Part shown: positions 15,688-22,909 of the stretch, piece after piece
Layout: each line of letters begins with the position of its first letter
Numbering within the stretch: the first letter of the stretch is position 1
Source of the DNA: a virus
DNA: 31,234 nucleotides
Strand: one strand, 5' to 3'
Virus record (IMG/VR): IMGVR_UViG_3300042691_004347
Span: 1 to 31,234 of that record
Notes under the pieces: generated by a model
Seen by the model: the letters and a program-made list of their open reading frames with translations, nothing else
Told to the model about the DNA's origin: nothing
Database searches by the model: none
Program-made: the position numbers and the translations under genes

Positions 15688-16437
15688 GTGAACATCAGCA
15701 AGGCCCGCAAACGGGTGATGGCCATCGGCTGTTCCCACGGTTCGCGAGCCAATCCAAAAGCTCTGGAAGCAGTCCTTCGTTTCCGTGAGCGTTACAAGCC
15801 GCATGAGGTAATCCATCTTGGCGATGCTTACGATCTGGCCGCACTCCGGGCAGGATCTCTAGGCAACCCCAACCAAGCCGATGCTGCCGACGACTACCTC
15901 GACGACATCGGTGAAGGTGCAAAGTTCCTCAACGCACTCAAGCCCACTGTGTTCACCATCGGGAACCATGACGAGCGTGCACGACAATACCTCAACCACC
16001 ACAACGCGGTCATCCGTGGCTTCGCTGAGGCAGTCTGGGAGAAGATGATGGCACCGATCGAGAAGCATTGCCGGGTCAAGATCCTGAAGTATGGAGTCCT
16101 ACCAGACTGTTGGTTCAGCCTCGGAGGCTACAAGTGGGGTCACGGGGTGCTCTACGGAGAGAACTATCTCAGAGACTCCGCCGAGACCTTCGGAAACTGC
16201 GTCGTCGCACACGCTCATCGAGCTGGCATCGCGTACGGGAGGCGCTCAGACAACCCGGTGGCATTCAGCCCGGGTACGCTCGCTGACCTGCCTGCTATGG
16301 AGTATGCCCACCGAAGACGGTCCACGTTGGCGTGGAGCCACGGCATCGTATTCGGAGAGTACACTGACACAACCGCGCAACTGTATCTCCACCAGTGGCC
16401 ACAGAACGAGCAGCAATGGACTCTGCCAAGCTTCTGA
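15688..16437 (+). CDS. Calcineurin-like metallophosphoesterase
   Basis: 249 residues, GTG start at 15688; ATG at 15718 is an alternative starting at MAIGCSHG. Metal-binding motifs are in order: GCSHG (15-18), HLGDAYD (D46), GNHDER (N93, H94, D95), WGHG (H152) and VVAHAHR (H175, H177). The first motif normally reads D-x-H; here the Asp is Cys15, so one ligand is replaced. The family cuts phosphodiesters of nucleotides or nucleic acid ends. Located in the accessory region, it may process cyclic nucleotides or DNA ends during infection (inference). Confidence 0.85.
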   Translation: MNISKARKRVMAIGCSHGSRANPKALEAVLRFRERYKPHEVIHLGDAYDLAALRAGSLGNPNQADAADDYLDDIGEGAKFLNALKPTVFTIGNHDERARQYLNHHNAVIRGFAEAVWEKMMAPIEKHCRVKILKYGVLPDCWFSLGGYKWGHGVLYGENYLRDSAETFGNCVVAHAHRAGIAYGRRSDNPVAFSPGTLADLPAMEYAHRRRSTLAWSHGIVFGEYTDTTAQLYLHQWPQNEQQWTLPSF

Positions 16438-16700
16438 AATCGTTGCGGGATGCGGTCAGCAATCGCTCCGAGCCTGTGCCTCCGGGCTGGATGCTCGCAG
16501 ATGAATACGCCAGAGTGTGGGGACTGTCCCGGACGCAGGCCAATCGACTCCTCAACCGAGGCGTGCATGCCGGGCTGATCGCAGCAAAACAGTTTAGAAT
16601 CAAGACACCGAAGCGAGGGGTTTACCCAACATGGCATTACATAGCAAAAAGCGAGGAAACGAAGTCCAAGGCGACCCGAAGCTCTCAGACTCGGAAGTAA
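16416..16700 (+). CDS. Winged-helix-like small DNA-binding protein
   Basis: 94 residues, ATG 16416, overlapping the phosphoesterase by 22 nt; a GTG at 16395 is less likely. The central part GWMLADEYARVWGLSRTQAN, RLLNRGVHAGLI and a beta-wing-like ending with aromatic YPTWHY fit a winged HTH. The lysine-rich tail ends in the overlap with the next gene. Probably a regulator; nothing shows its target. Confidence 0.72.
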   Translation: MDSAKLLKSLRDAVSNRSEPVPPGWMLADEYARVWGLSRTQANRLLNRGVHAGLIAAKQFRIKTPKRGVYPTWHYIAKSEETKSKATRSSQTRK

Positions 16701-16816
16701 GGGAGCTGCTGGACGACGCTCCTAGACTGGTCGAGAGGGCTATTCTCAAGGGCTGGATCCAACCGCCCAAGTACAAGCTCACGGACGCCCAGATTGACAA
16801 CCTGATGAGGAGGTAA
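16631..16816 (+). CDS. Small hypothetical protein upstream of the structured leader
   Basis: 61 residues, overlapping the winged-HTH gene by 70 nt in a different frame. After a basic start (ALHSKKRGNEVQ) it has two helices (SDSEVRELLDDAPRLVERAI and LTDAQIDNLMRR). It ends at a GAGGAGGTAA-rich sequence followed by the structured non-coding leader. Family not recognised. Confidence 0.65.
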   Translation: MALHSKKRGNEVQGDPKLSDSEVRELLDDAPRLVERAILKGWIQPPKYKLTDAQIDNLMRR

Positions 16817-16977
16817 TATTTCAGAACTGTTCCGATTGGAACCGGGATTCGCACCCCGAGCACCATGACACACAAAGCCCCCAGTCCAGCCAGCAACGAA
16901 GGTATGTGGTTCCCAATGGGTTCCACGGTGCACCTGTGCGAACGTTGTTGGTTGGACTGGGGTTTTTGTTTCATACC
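16817..16977 (+). ncRNA. Structured leader/attenuator before the replication genes
   Basis: 161 nt without a gene. The dominant feature is a perfect 20-bp stem (16879-16898 with 16943-16962, two G-U pairs) whose base is CCCC/GGGG, followed by TTTTTGTTT (16963-16971), a classic intrinsic-terminator layout. Its 44-nt loop carries a hairpin (GTGG 16906 with CCAC 16923; CCC 16912 with GGG 16918). An upstream segment ATTGGAACC (16835-16843) can instead pair with GGTTCCCAAT (16908-16917) inside that loop, so the two structures compete or form a pseudoknot. TATTTCAGAA and TCAGAACTGT motifs sit at 16817-16830. The ATG 15 nt after the stem has no Shine-Dalgarno sequence. This is more likely an attenuator or RNA regulatory element than simple noise. 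Confidence 0.6.
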
Positions 16978-17724
16978 ATGAGCGAGAAGAAGAGATCCCC
17001 AGCGTTCCAGTTCTATGCGGACGACTTCCTGTCCGGGACGATGACGATGACCAACGAGGAGCGAGGAGCTTACATTGCTCTTCTCTGCGTCCAATGGTCT
17101 AAAGGTTACGTAAGCCAAACAGACTTCGACCGCATGACTCTGGCAATGCCACCGCATTCCCAAGCCATATGCCAAGAGAAGTTCGAGAAGGATGCCGAAG
17201 GATGCATGAGGAACGCTAGGCTTGAGAAAGAAAGGCAGAAACAGGCGTCATACAGGAAGAAACAGACAGAAAACGCCAATTTGCGATGGCATGGCAGTGC
17301 CAACCCAGATGCCAAAGAGATGCCACCGCATATGCCAGAAGCATGCTCTCCGTCTCCGTCTCCTAGTAATACTCTAAACCATACGGGCTCGGATGAAGAT
17401 CCAGAGGTTGAGACTCTCAGGCTACGCATCGGATCTTGGTTCAAGCGTCGGCCCACGACCAAGTGGAGCGAGAAGGAAATCCGGGCGCTGAAGTCTGTCC
17501 TGAAGCTCAACACTCCGCCCGAGGACATCGACGCTCTGGAGCGATGGTATCTGTCGGGTGATCCATACCTTCGCCGAGATCCGTTCACCCTACTGAACAA
17601 CTGGAACGGCGAGATCGACAAGGCACGTGGCAAAGCAAGCGCACCACAGCTCTTCCAACGCCATGCACCGGACACCAGCAAGTACACGGCGGAGCAGATT
17701 GCTCTCATGGAGGCCATGGGATGA
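16978..17724 (+). CDS. YdaU/DUF1376-like replication protein
   Basis: 248 residues. The ATG at 16978 is chosen because an upstream in-frame start at 16906 would read through the hairpin. The N-terminus (PAFQFYADDFLSGTMTMTNE then ERGAYIALLCVQWS) is the typical DUF1376/YdaU domain found just upstream of DnaB-type helicase or DnaC genes in phages. The centre is Pro/Ser-rich and disordered, and the C-terminal part has a helical domain (TTKWSEKEIRALKSVLKL) ending in ALMEAMG. An origin-recognition or helicase-loading role is inferred from family and neighbour. ATGA-coupled to the helicase. Confidence 0.82.
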   Translation: MSEKKRSPAFQFYADDFLSGTMTMTNEERGAYIALLCVQWSKGYVSQTDFDRMTLAMPPHSQAICQEKFEKDAEGCMRNARLEKERQKQASYRKKQTENANLRWHGSANPDAKEMPPHMPEACSPSPSPSNTLNHTGSDEDPEVETLRLRIGSWFKRRPTTKWSEKEIRALKSVLKLNTPPEDIDALERWYLSGDPYLRRDPFTLLNNWNGEIDKARGKASAPQLFQRHAPDTSKYTAEQIALMEAMG

Positions 17725-19025
17725 ACTCGGACGCCTACTTCGCGCCCAAGGATGAGCTGGGAATCCTCGGGGCATGTCTTTCGGGAGACACGGACGTGGC
17801 ATCTGAGGTGGTCTCCTTGGTTCAGCCGGAGATGCTGGTCAACGAGGACGTCAGGTTCACTCTGGAGCTTATAGCCGGACTGGTGCGCCAGAACCAACCG
17901 GCGTCCGTGGAGAGGCTAACCAAGGAGTGGAACAAAGCCCACGGTTCATTGGAGATCCCGATGGCTACTTGGGCGGAGGCCATGTCCGCATGTCCATCAG
18001 CCAGCATGGTCAGCTACTTCGCGGACGGCATACGCGAGGCGCACCTACGTCGTAAGCTGAGGGAACTCGGATCCAAGATCATTGAAGGCTCCGGCAACTC
18101 AGCGGTCAGCATCGACGAGGTGCTCAAACAGGTGGAATCCGGCATGGTCCTAGACTCGGCACCACAGACCGACTCCTGCAGTGCCAAGGATGCCATCGTC
18201 AGCTTCATCGAAGCCACACAGGAACGTTGGAAGCGCAATGGCGAACTGAGCGGCGTGCCGACTGGCATACCCAAGCTCGACTCTATGCTCGATGGCCTGC
18301 AATACCGCGAGCTTACCCTAGTCGCCGCACGTCCCAGCATCGGAAAGACAGCCATGGGAACCTCCATCGTGGCCAATGCTACGGTCATCCACAAAGTGCC
18401 GACCCTGTTCGTCTCTTGCGAGATGTCCACCAATGCCATCACCAGACGCCTCGTCTCGTGCATCTCCGGGGTATCCATGCAGTCGATCAAGACGGGTCAG
18501 CTCAAGGACAACGACATGGCCCGGATCCAAGCGGCCAACATCAAGGTCAAGAACTCCCCGATCCACTTCCTAGACCTATCCGCCGGGGCTAAGATCGGAA
18601 CGGTAACCTCAGCCATCCGACGAGCTGTCCGGAAGCATGGCATCAAGCTGGTCATCGTGGACTACCTCCAGAAGATCGGCGCAAGCGGACGCTACGAGAA
18701 ACGAACCTACGAGGTGGCCGAGGTATCCGGAACGCTGAAGGCTTGTGCAGCTTCGACCGGAGTGGCTATGCTAGCCCTCGCACAGCTCAACCGTGAATCG
18801 GAAAAGGAGAAGGGACGTAAACCACGACTCAGTGACCTAGCAGACTCTGGTCAAATCGAACGAGATGCCGACACAGTCCTCCTCCTAGATCGCAACCGAG
18901 TAGAACCAAGAGGTGAGGCAACCATATCAATCGCTAAACAACGAGACGGCGAGTGTGGACTGGTGACCTGCCACTACGAAGGTGCTTATTGTAGATTTGA
19001 ACCTGCGCTATTGCAGGATTCGTAA
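17721..19025 (+). CDS. dnaB: DnaB-type replicative helicase
   Basis: 434 residues. N-terminal helical domain 1-110, linker, then RecA-fold ATPase: Walker A ARPSIGKTA (203-211), catalytic Glu in VSCEM (E234), Walker B VIVDYLQ (D314), AQLNRESE (355-361) and DLADSGQIERDAD (372-384), then the Arg-containing KQRDGECG. It matches bacterial DnaB order and length. It unwinds DNA at the fork as a hexamer; with no phage polymerase or primase here it must recruit host enzymes. ATGA-coupled to the YdaU-like gene. Confidence 0.93.
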   Translation: MNSDAYFAPKDELGILGACLSGDTDVASEVVSLVQPEMLVNEDVRFTLELIAGLVRQNQPASVERLTKEWNKAHGSLEIPMATWAEAMSACPSASMVSYFADGIREAHLRRKLRELGSKIIEGSGNSAVSIDEVLKQVESGMVLDSAPQTDSCSAKDAIVSFIEATQERWKRNGELSGVPTGIPKLDSMLDGLQYRELTLVAARPSIGKTAMGTSIVANATVIHKVPTLFVSCEMSTNAITRRLVSCISGVSMQSIKTGQLKDNDMARIQAANIKVKNSPIHFLDLSAGAKIGTVTSAIRRAVRKHGIKLVIVDYLQKIGASGRYEKRTYEVAEVSGTLKACAASTGVAMLALAQLNRESEKEKGRKPRLSDLADSGQIERDADTVLLLDRNRVEPRGEATISIAKQRDGECGLVTCHYEGAYCRFEPALLQDS

Positions 19026-19045
19026 ACAACACAACATAACATAAC

Positions 19046-19309
19046 ATGATCAGATGCAACATTAACGTCAGCAAAGTAGATAAACAGTATCTGTATGAGG
19101 GTAAGACCGGTAAGTTCCTTGAAGTAACTCTTCTGGAATCCAAAGGTGGACCCGACAAGTACGGCAACGATGGATTCATCGTCCAAGGCGTCTCCAAGGA
19201 AGCCCGTGATCGAGGTGAACGTGGACCGATCATCGGCTCGTGGAAGCACTCGACCAAGGCCCCCCGTCCTGCAGCTACCCAAACCCCGATAGACGACAAC
19301 CTATTCTAA
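19046..19309 (+). CDS. SSB-like single-strand DNA-binding protein
   Basis: 87 residues. The beta-rich core (INVSKVDKQYLYEGKTGKFL, VTLLESKGGPDKYG, then IVQGVSKEARDRGERGPI) matches a small phage OB-like family placed near helicases. The tail is Pro/Ala-rich and ends IDDNLF, close to the DDDIPF tip by which SSB proteins bind replication partners. No strong ribosome binding site; the leader is A-rich. Good match by pattern and position. Confidence 0.7.
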   Translation: MIRCNINVSKVDKQYLYEGKTGKFLEVTLLESKGGPDKYGNDGFIVQGVSKEARDRGERGPIIGSWKHSTKAPRPAATQTPIDDNLF

Positions 19310-19408
19310 GACTCTACAGGCCCCTAGGAGATGCGCTGCGCTATGGTGACCCTCGCCAGAGAACAAAACGCCTCCTAGGGGCATTACCGCTCCAAGAAAC
19401 AGCATCAC
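19310..19408 (+). repeat. Intergenic 11-bp inverted repeat with internal hairpins
   Basis: GCCCCTAGGAG (19320-19330) and CTCCTAGGGGC (19372-19382) pair perfectly. The 41-nt spacer can form GCG-CTG-CGC (19333-19341) and GGTGA-CCC-TCGCC (19345-19357), so the whole looks like a three-way junction. There is no T-tract, which argues against a simple terminator. It lies 27 nt upstream of the next ATG. Confidence 0.55.
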
Positions 19409-19630
19409 ATGGAAGAGCTAGAGTACGCACTGCGCATGATACCACCCTCCTACCGGGATTGGGTAGTCCGTAGCGTTAGATCTGGTAGTGCTACGCCACA
19501 ACAGGTAGCCGCTAGGTTCTCCATGTCAGACAGTGACCCATCCTATCAGCCGATGATCCGAGGATTCGAGAGGATCAAGATAGTGCCGGAAGCCTATCTG
19601 CATAGAATGATGGAGAAGGTAATGAACTAA
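19409..19630 (+). CDS. Small hypothetical protein
   Basis: 73 residues, no overlap with neighbours and no clear Shine-Dalgarno sequence. Mostly helical: ELEYALRMIPPSYRDWVVRS, then SATPQQVAARFSMSDSDPSY which may be a weak HTH, and a C-terminal Met-rich helix. Preceded by the 11-bp inverted repeat. Family not recognised; possibly a small DNA-binding or regulatory protein. Confidence 0.6.
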   Translation: MEELEYALRMIPPSYRDWVVRSVRSGSATPQQVAARFSMSDSDPSYQPMIRGFERIKIVPEAYLHRMMEKVMN

Positions 19631-19652
19631 GTATAGTTATACTCTAAGTATA
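19628..19652 (+). promoter_or_regulatory. AT-rich palindrome with TATACT, possible promoter
   Basis: AGTATA-GT-TATACT (19630-19643) is a perfect inverted repeat and TAAGTATA occurs twice, 17 bp apart (19628, 19645). TATACT is close to a -10 box, but no -35 box is visible and the following ATG is only 11 nt away. It may be an operator; low certainty. Confidence 0.3.
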
Positions 19653-19653
19653 T

Positions 19654-20370
19654 ATGTCTAATAAGATCAAATCAGTGGATATAATCGAGAAACTACCGTC
19701 GGTACATGTCACCTGTTATGCATATGGTGATATGCACTCTGCGGTACTCACCTCTTGGATAGATCTCGCTAATTACTTTGCGCAACGTACTCGCTACGCT
19801 GCTTTGCGTACTATCAGAGAGGATGCGCTAATCTCTCGCTCTAGGTGTAGAGCCACCAAGTTCTTCTTGGATGACGACAAGGACGTCTGGATCCAGTTAG
19901 ACCACGACATCCAGTTCGGCACTGCGGATCTGATGATCATGGCAGATTTAGCGCACAAGCACCAATCTGCAGTGTGCATGCCCTACTCCTGCAGGGCACT
20001 ACCTCCCCGGCCAGCCTATCGCCCCAAGCCCGAGGCTACTCCATTGGAGTATGAGCCCAGCCTCACACCCATCCTGTTCTTCGCCTCTGGTGCCGTAGCC
20101 ATACCTCGCAAGGCCCTAGAGCAATCCCTAGAGATACTAGCCACTGATGCCGTGCCACACCCCTATCGCATAGACTGGGCTAACGACGAGATGTCCGGCA
20201 TGTTCCCGACCTTGTGGCTCCCGTTCTTATTGGAGTGTGACAAGGGCAAGGACTACCTCTCCGAGGACTACGCTGCCTCAGCCCGTCTCACACTTGCTGG
20301 GGTCAAACAGTACATGTATACCCCGATCGAGAAACTCAGACACTGGGGTGACTTCAACTTCACGCTGTAA
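19654..20370 (+). CDS. GT-A fold glycosyltransferase
   Basis: 238 residues. It has the GT2-like order: an N-terminal beta-alpha part, SRSRCRATKFFLDDDKDVWI then LDHD (D83-H84-D85, the DxD-type metal motif), ASGAVAIPRKA, and YLSEDY (E204-D205, likely catalytic-base region) with a late His-Trp-Gly (H230-W-G) typical of this family. It would transfer a sugar from a nucleotide sugar to DNA bases, capsid or host surface; the acceptor is not visible. The first 200 nt are AT-richer than the rest, which hints at transfer. It overlaps the next gene by one base (TAATG). Confidence 0.78.
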   Translation: MSNKIKSVDIIEKLPSVHVTCYAYGDMHSAVLTSWIDLANYFAQRTRYAALRTIREDALISRSRCRATKFFLDDDKDVWIQLDHDIQFGTADLMIMADLAHKHQSAVCMPYSCRALPPRPAYRPKPEATPLEYEPSLTPILFFASGAVAIPRKALEQSLEILATDAVPHPYRIDWANDEMSGMFPTLWLPFLLECDKGKDYLSEDYAASARLTLAGVKQYMYTPIEKLRHWGDFNFTL

Positions 20371-20999
20371 TGGGTAAGCCCACCAAGGCAGTCTCGCAGG
20401 TCACCCTAGCCAAGCTGGCCAACACGGACCGGAACATGGTTTCTTGGGCCCTGCGTGACGATCCACGCTGTCCGAAGGCCCTAGCGGATAAGATCAAGGC
20501 CCTAGCCGAAGAACACGACTACAAGGTCACCAATCACCCCGGACAGCATCACAACTCCAAGCTCACCCAAGACATCGCAGACACCGTCGTGGAAGGTGTT
20601 CTGACCAACAAGTCACTCGCCAAGATCTCGGACGAGACCGGCCTATGCCAAGGCACCGCGTTCAAGCTGGTTAGAGGCGTCAAGGTGCCACAGGACTACC
20701 CAGACAACGAAGAGGCTTGGCGGACAGACGTCACAGGGTTCCTCGAGGTGGCCATCTGGAAAGGGACCAGAAGACTAGCGGATACGGCGATAGAGGAGAT
20801 TGATAGTAGGACTTTACCCATATCGCTGGCTGTGGCCATTGATAAGTTAAACACATTAAAGGGCCAACCCACCAGTATACACGCTTCTTTATCGTTAACG
20901 GCGAGTCACCGGGACCTGATGAAGGAGCTGGGCACCAAGAACCAAGCCGACGTTGTCGAGGTCGAGACCAACGCCGAGGTGCTTCCCGAAGGCTCCTGA
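20370..20999 (+). CDS. Probable small terminase subunit with LacI-type HTH
   Basis: 209 residues. Residues 8-52 read as a LacI-family HTH (VTLAKLANTDRNMVSWALRD followed by CPKALADKIKALAEEHDY), and 70-120 hold a second HTH-like segment (NKSLAKISDETGLCQGTAFK). The C-terminal half is helical with acidic residues. Location directly before the large terminase suggests that it recognises DNA for packaging. No ligand-binding LacI domain is present, so a repressor role is less likely. Small-terminase assignment is inference by position. Confidence 0.6.
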   Translation: MGKPTKAVSQVTLAKLANTDRNMVSWALRDDPRCPKALADKIKALAEEHDYKVTNHPGQHHNSKLTQDIADTVVEGVLTNKSLAKISDETGLCQGTAFKLVRGVKVPQDYPDNEEAWRTDVTGFLEVAIWKGTRRLADTAIEEIDSRTLPISLAVAIDKLNTLKGQPTSIHASLSLTASHRDLMKELGTKNQADVVEVETNAEVLPEGS

Positions 21000-21041
21000 C
21001 AGCCACTCACAATAGGTATTATATTCAATTGAGAGGATCTG
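20996..21041 (+). promoter_or_regulatory. Probable promoter and ribosome binding site of the packaging/head operon
   Basis: CTGACA (20996-21001) and TATATT (21020-21025) are near-consensus sigma70-type boxes with an 18-nt spacer. GAGAGG follows about 6-11 nt before the terminase ATG and is a strong Shine-Dalgarno sequence. The gap is AT-rich compared with surrounding coding DNA. Start-site mapping was not possible here. Confidence 0.45.
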
Positions 21042-22871
21042 ATGCCAAGCATAAGCGAGTATCATCGTGAAGAATCCGAGTCGGTCATACCAGATGCGTC
21101 AGGCATAGGGGGGGAGGGGGTCGAGCATTCGGCTGGGCGCTCAACGGTGACGCATTCCCCAATCGGAAAAAACTTTGCAAACCGCCCTGCTCGCAAGTGC
21201 CTGACCTGCTCCAAGTCGTTCATCCCTGACAAGGAGACCAACCGCTTCTGCCGGGAGAAGTGCAACATCGCGTGGTGGAACGAGCAGCCGCAGCATCCTG
21301 TGATCCCCAAGGTCCGTGCGGACCATCCAAGAGCCTTGGAGCTACGTGAGCAGCGGACACAACTGTGCCTGCTGGAGAAGGCGGATCCCTTCACCTACGG
21401 CTTCGTTCCGGACCACTGGGAGCTGGCGAACAAGGTGTGGGCTGAGTGCTCTGAGCTGCTGATCTCTGGTGGCAACCGGGCTGGGAAGACCCTGTGGGCC
21501 GCTAGGCGGGTGGTGGAGACGCTACTCTCGAAGGAGAACTGCAACGTGCTCTGCTGCCACACCAGCAATGCGACGTCGGTGACGGTACAGCAGCCTGCGA
21601 TCTATCAGTACCTGCCGGTGGCTTTGAAGGCTACCAAGAAGGGGAAGATCCACTACCTGAACTACAGCCGGAAGAACGGCTTCACCGACGGCTCCTTCAT
21701 CCTGCCTAACGGTAGCCGCTGTGACTTCCTGAACTACACGCAGTCGGAGAACACGATTGAGGGTCGGGAGGCGGACCTGATCTGGTGCGACGAGCTGGTG
21801 CCGCAGAGCTGGGTAGATACGCTGAGGTACCGTTTGGTTACACGTAGGGGTAAGCTGCTGGTGACGCAGACTCCGCTCGAGGGTGTGGCGAGCGTGTACA
21901 AGGAGTTCACTGGGGGTGCGGCGATTACCGAGTGGCATGGCGGGCAGATGCTGGCTGGGAAGCAGGGATTGCCCACATGGCCTGTAGGGAAGGCCCCTAG
22001 GGTGATGCGGCTGGAGAAGCAGAATCGGTCCACGGTGTTCTTCTTCTCCGAGGACAACCCGTACAACCCGTGGGACGAGATGAAATCCAAGCTGGTTGGT
22101 GCGCCGATGGGACAGATCCTGACGCGTGCCTATGGTTGGGCGAGCGACAACATCGGCAAGGCGTTTGCGCGGTTCAGGCCAGAGACTCACTGCATCCCTA
22201 GAAGCAAGATTCCGGATGGAGGTACGCTGTACATGGTCTGCGACCCGGCTGGATCTAGGAACTGGTACTGCCTGTGGATGCTGGTCTACGAGGATGGGCG
22301 CAAGGTTGTGGTTCGCGAGTTCCCGGACTTTACCGGATACGGCGAGTGGGCGTTGCCGAGCGAGAAAGCGGACGGGAAGCCGGGTCCAGCGCAGACGTTG
22401 GAGGCGGGAAGGAGTGTGATCGAGTACCGGCAGTTGTTCCGGACCATCGAGGAAGAGATTGGCCGTGGGGAGCCGGTCATGCGGCTGATTGACCCTAGAG
22501 CGGGTGGCAGCCCGGCACTCAGCGAGCAGGGCGGTACAACATTGATTGACCTACTGGCCGAGCCTAGCGATCAGGATGATGGCATGGCGTTCATTCCAGC
22601 GCCGGGTGTGCCTGTGGATCAGCGGACTGCGGCGATCAACTCGGACCTGAGTTATGACGTCACAAAGCCACTGACGTCCTTGAACGAGCCGAGGCTGTAT
22701 GTGGTGGACGACCTGCACAATCTGATCTGGTGCATGAGCGAGCATACTGGTCGGGATGGGCAGAAGGGTGCATCGAAGGATCCGATCGACTGCTTGGGCA
22801 TGCTACTCATCTCCAAGATCGAGCATGTGGGTGCCGGTGGGCTGGATAGCTACGGCGGAGGGGGGTATTAG
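21042..22871 (+). CDS. terL: Large terminase subunit (ATPase and nuclease) with N-terminal zinc finger
   Basis: 609 residues. Disordered 1-48, then a zinc finger C53-x2-C56-x13-C70-x3-C74, unusual for TerL. The packaging ATPase has Walker A GGNRAGKT (143-150), Walker B DLIWCDE (245-251) and the TPLEG motif III (278-281). The nuclease half carries D401 (MVCDPAG), D484 (RLIDPRAGG) and D580/D583. It cuts and pumps concatemeric DNA into the prohead with the portal. A strong Shine-Dalgarno sequence supports the start at 21042, keeping the zinc finger in the protein. It is the first gene of the head operon after its own promoter. Confidence 0.93.
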   Translation: MPSISEYHREESESVIPDASGIGGEGVEHSAGRSTVTHSPIGKNFANRPARKCLTCSKSFIPDKETNRFCREKCNIAWWNEQPQHPVIPKVRADHPRALELREQRTQLCLLEKADPFTYGFVPDHWELANKVWAECSELLISGGNRAGKTLWAARRVVETLLSKENCNVLCCHTSNATSVTVQQPAIYQYLPVALKATKKGKIHYLNYSRKNGFTDGSFILPNGSRCDFLNYTQSENTIEGREADLIWCDELVPQSWVDTLRYRLVTRRGKLLVTQTPLEGVASVYKEFTGGAAITEWHGGQMLAGKQGLPTWPVGKAPRVMRLEKQNRSTVFFFSEDNPYNPWDEMKSKLVGAPMGQILTRAYGWASDNIGKAFARFRPETHCIPRSKIPDGGTLYMVCDPAGSRNWYCLWMLVYEDGRKVVVREFPDFTGYGEWALPSEKADGKPGPAQTLEAGRSVIEYRQLFRTIEEEIGRGEPVMRLIDPRAGGSPALSEQGGTTLIDLLAEPSDQDDGMAFIPAPGVPVDQRTAAINSDLSYDVTKPLTSLNEPRLYVVDDLHNLIWCMSEHTGRDGQKGASKDPIDCLGMLLISKIEHVGAGGLDSYGGGGY

Positions 22872-22909
22872 CGTTGCTTTTTAGGCAAAAAGAGACCAAA
22901 GGGCTGCAG

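Noticed and set aside
16835-16917. Possible minus-strand tRNA (7-bp acceptor-like pairing and a T-arm-like segment)
   Set aside because: No D arm or anticodon arm can be found, the T-loop lacks the invariant second T, and the spacing is about 10 nt too long. The bases are better explained by the + strand leader structure.
16906-16977. Upstream ATG start for the YdaU-like gene
   Set aside because: Would translate the structured leader; the DUF1376-type N-terminus begins right after the ATG at 16978.
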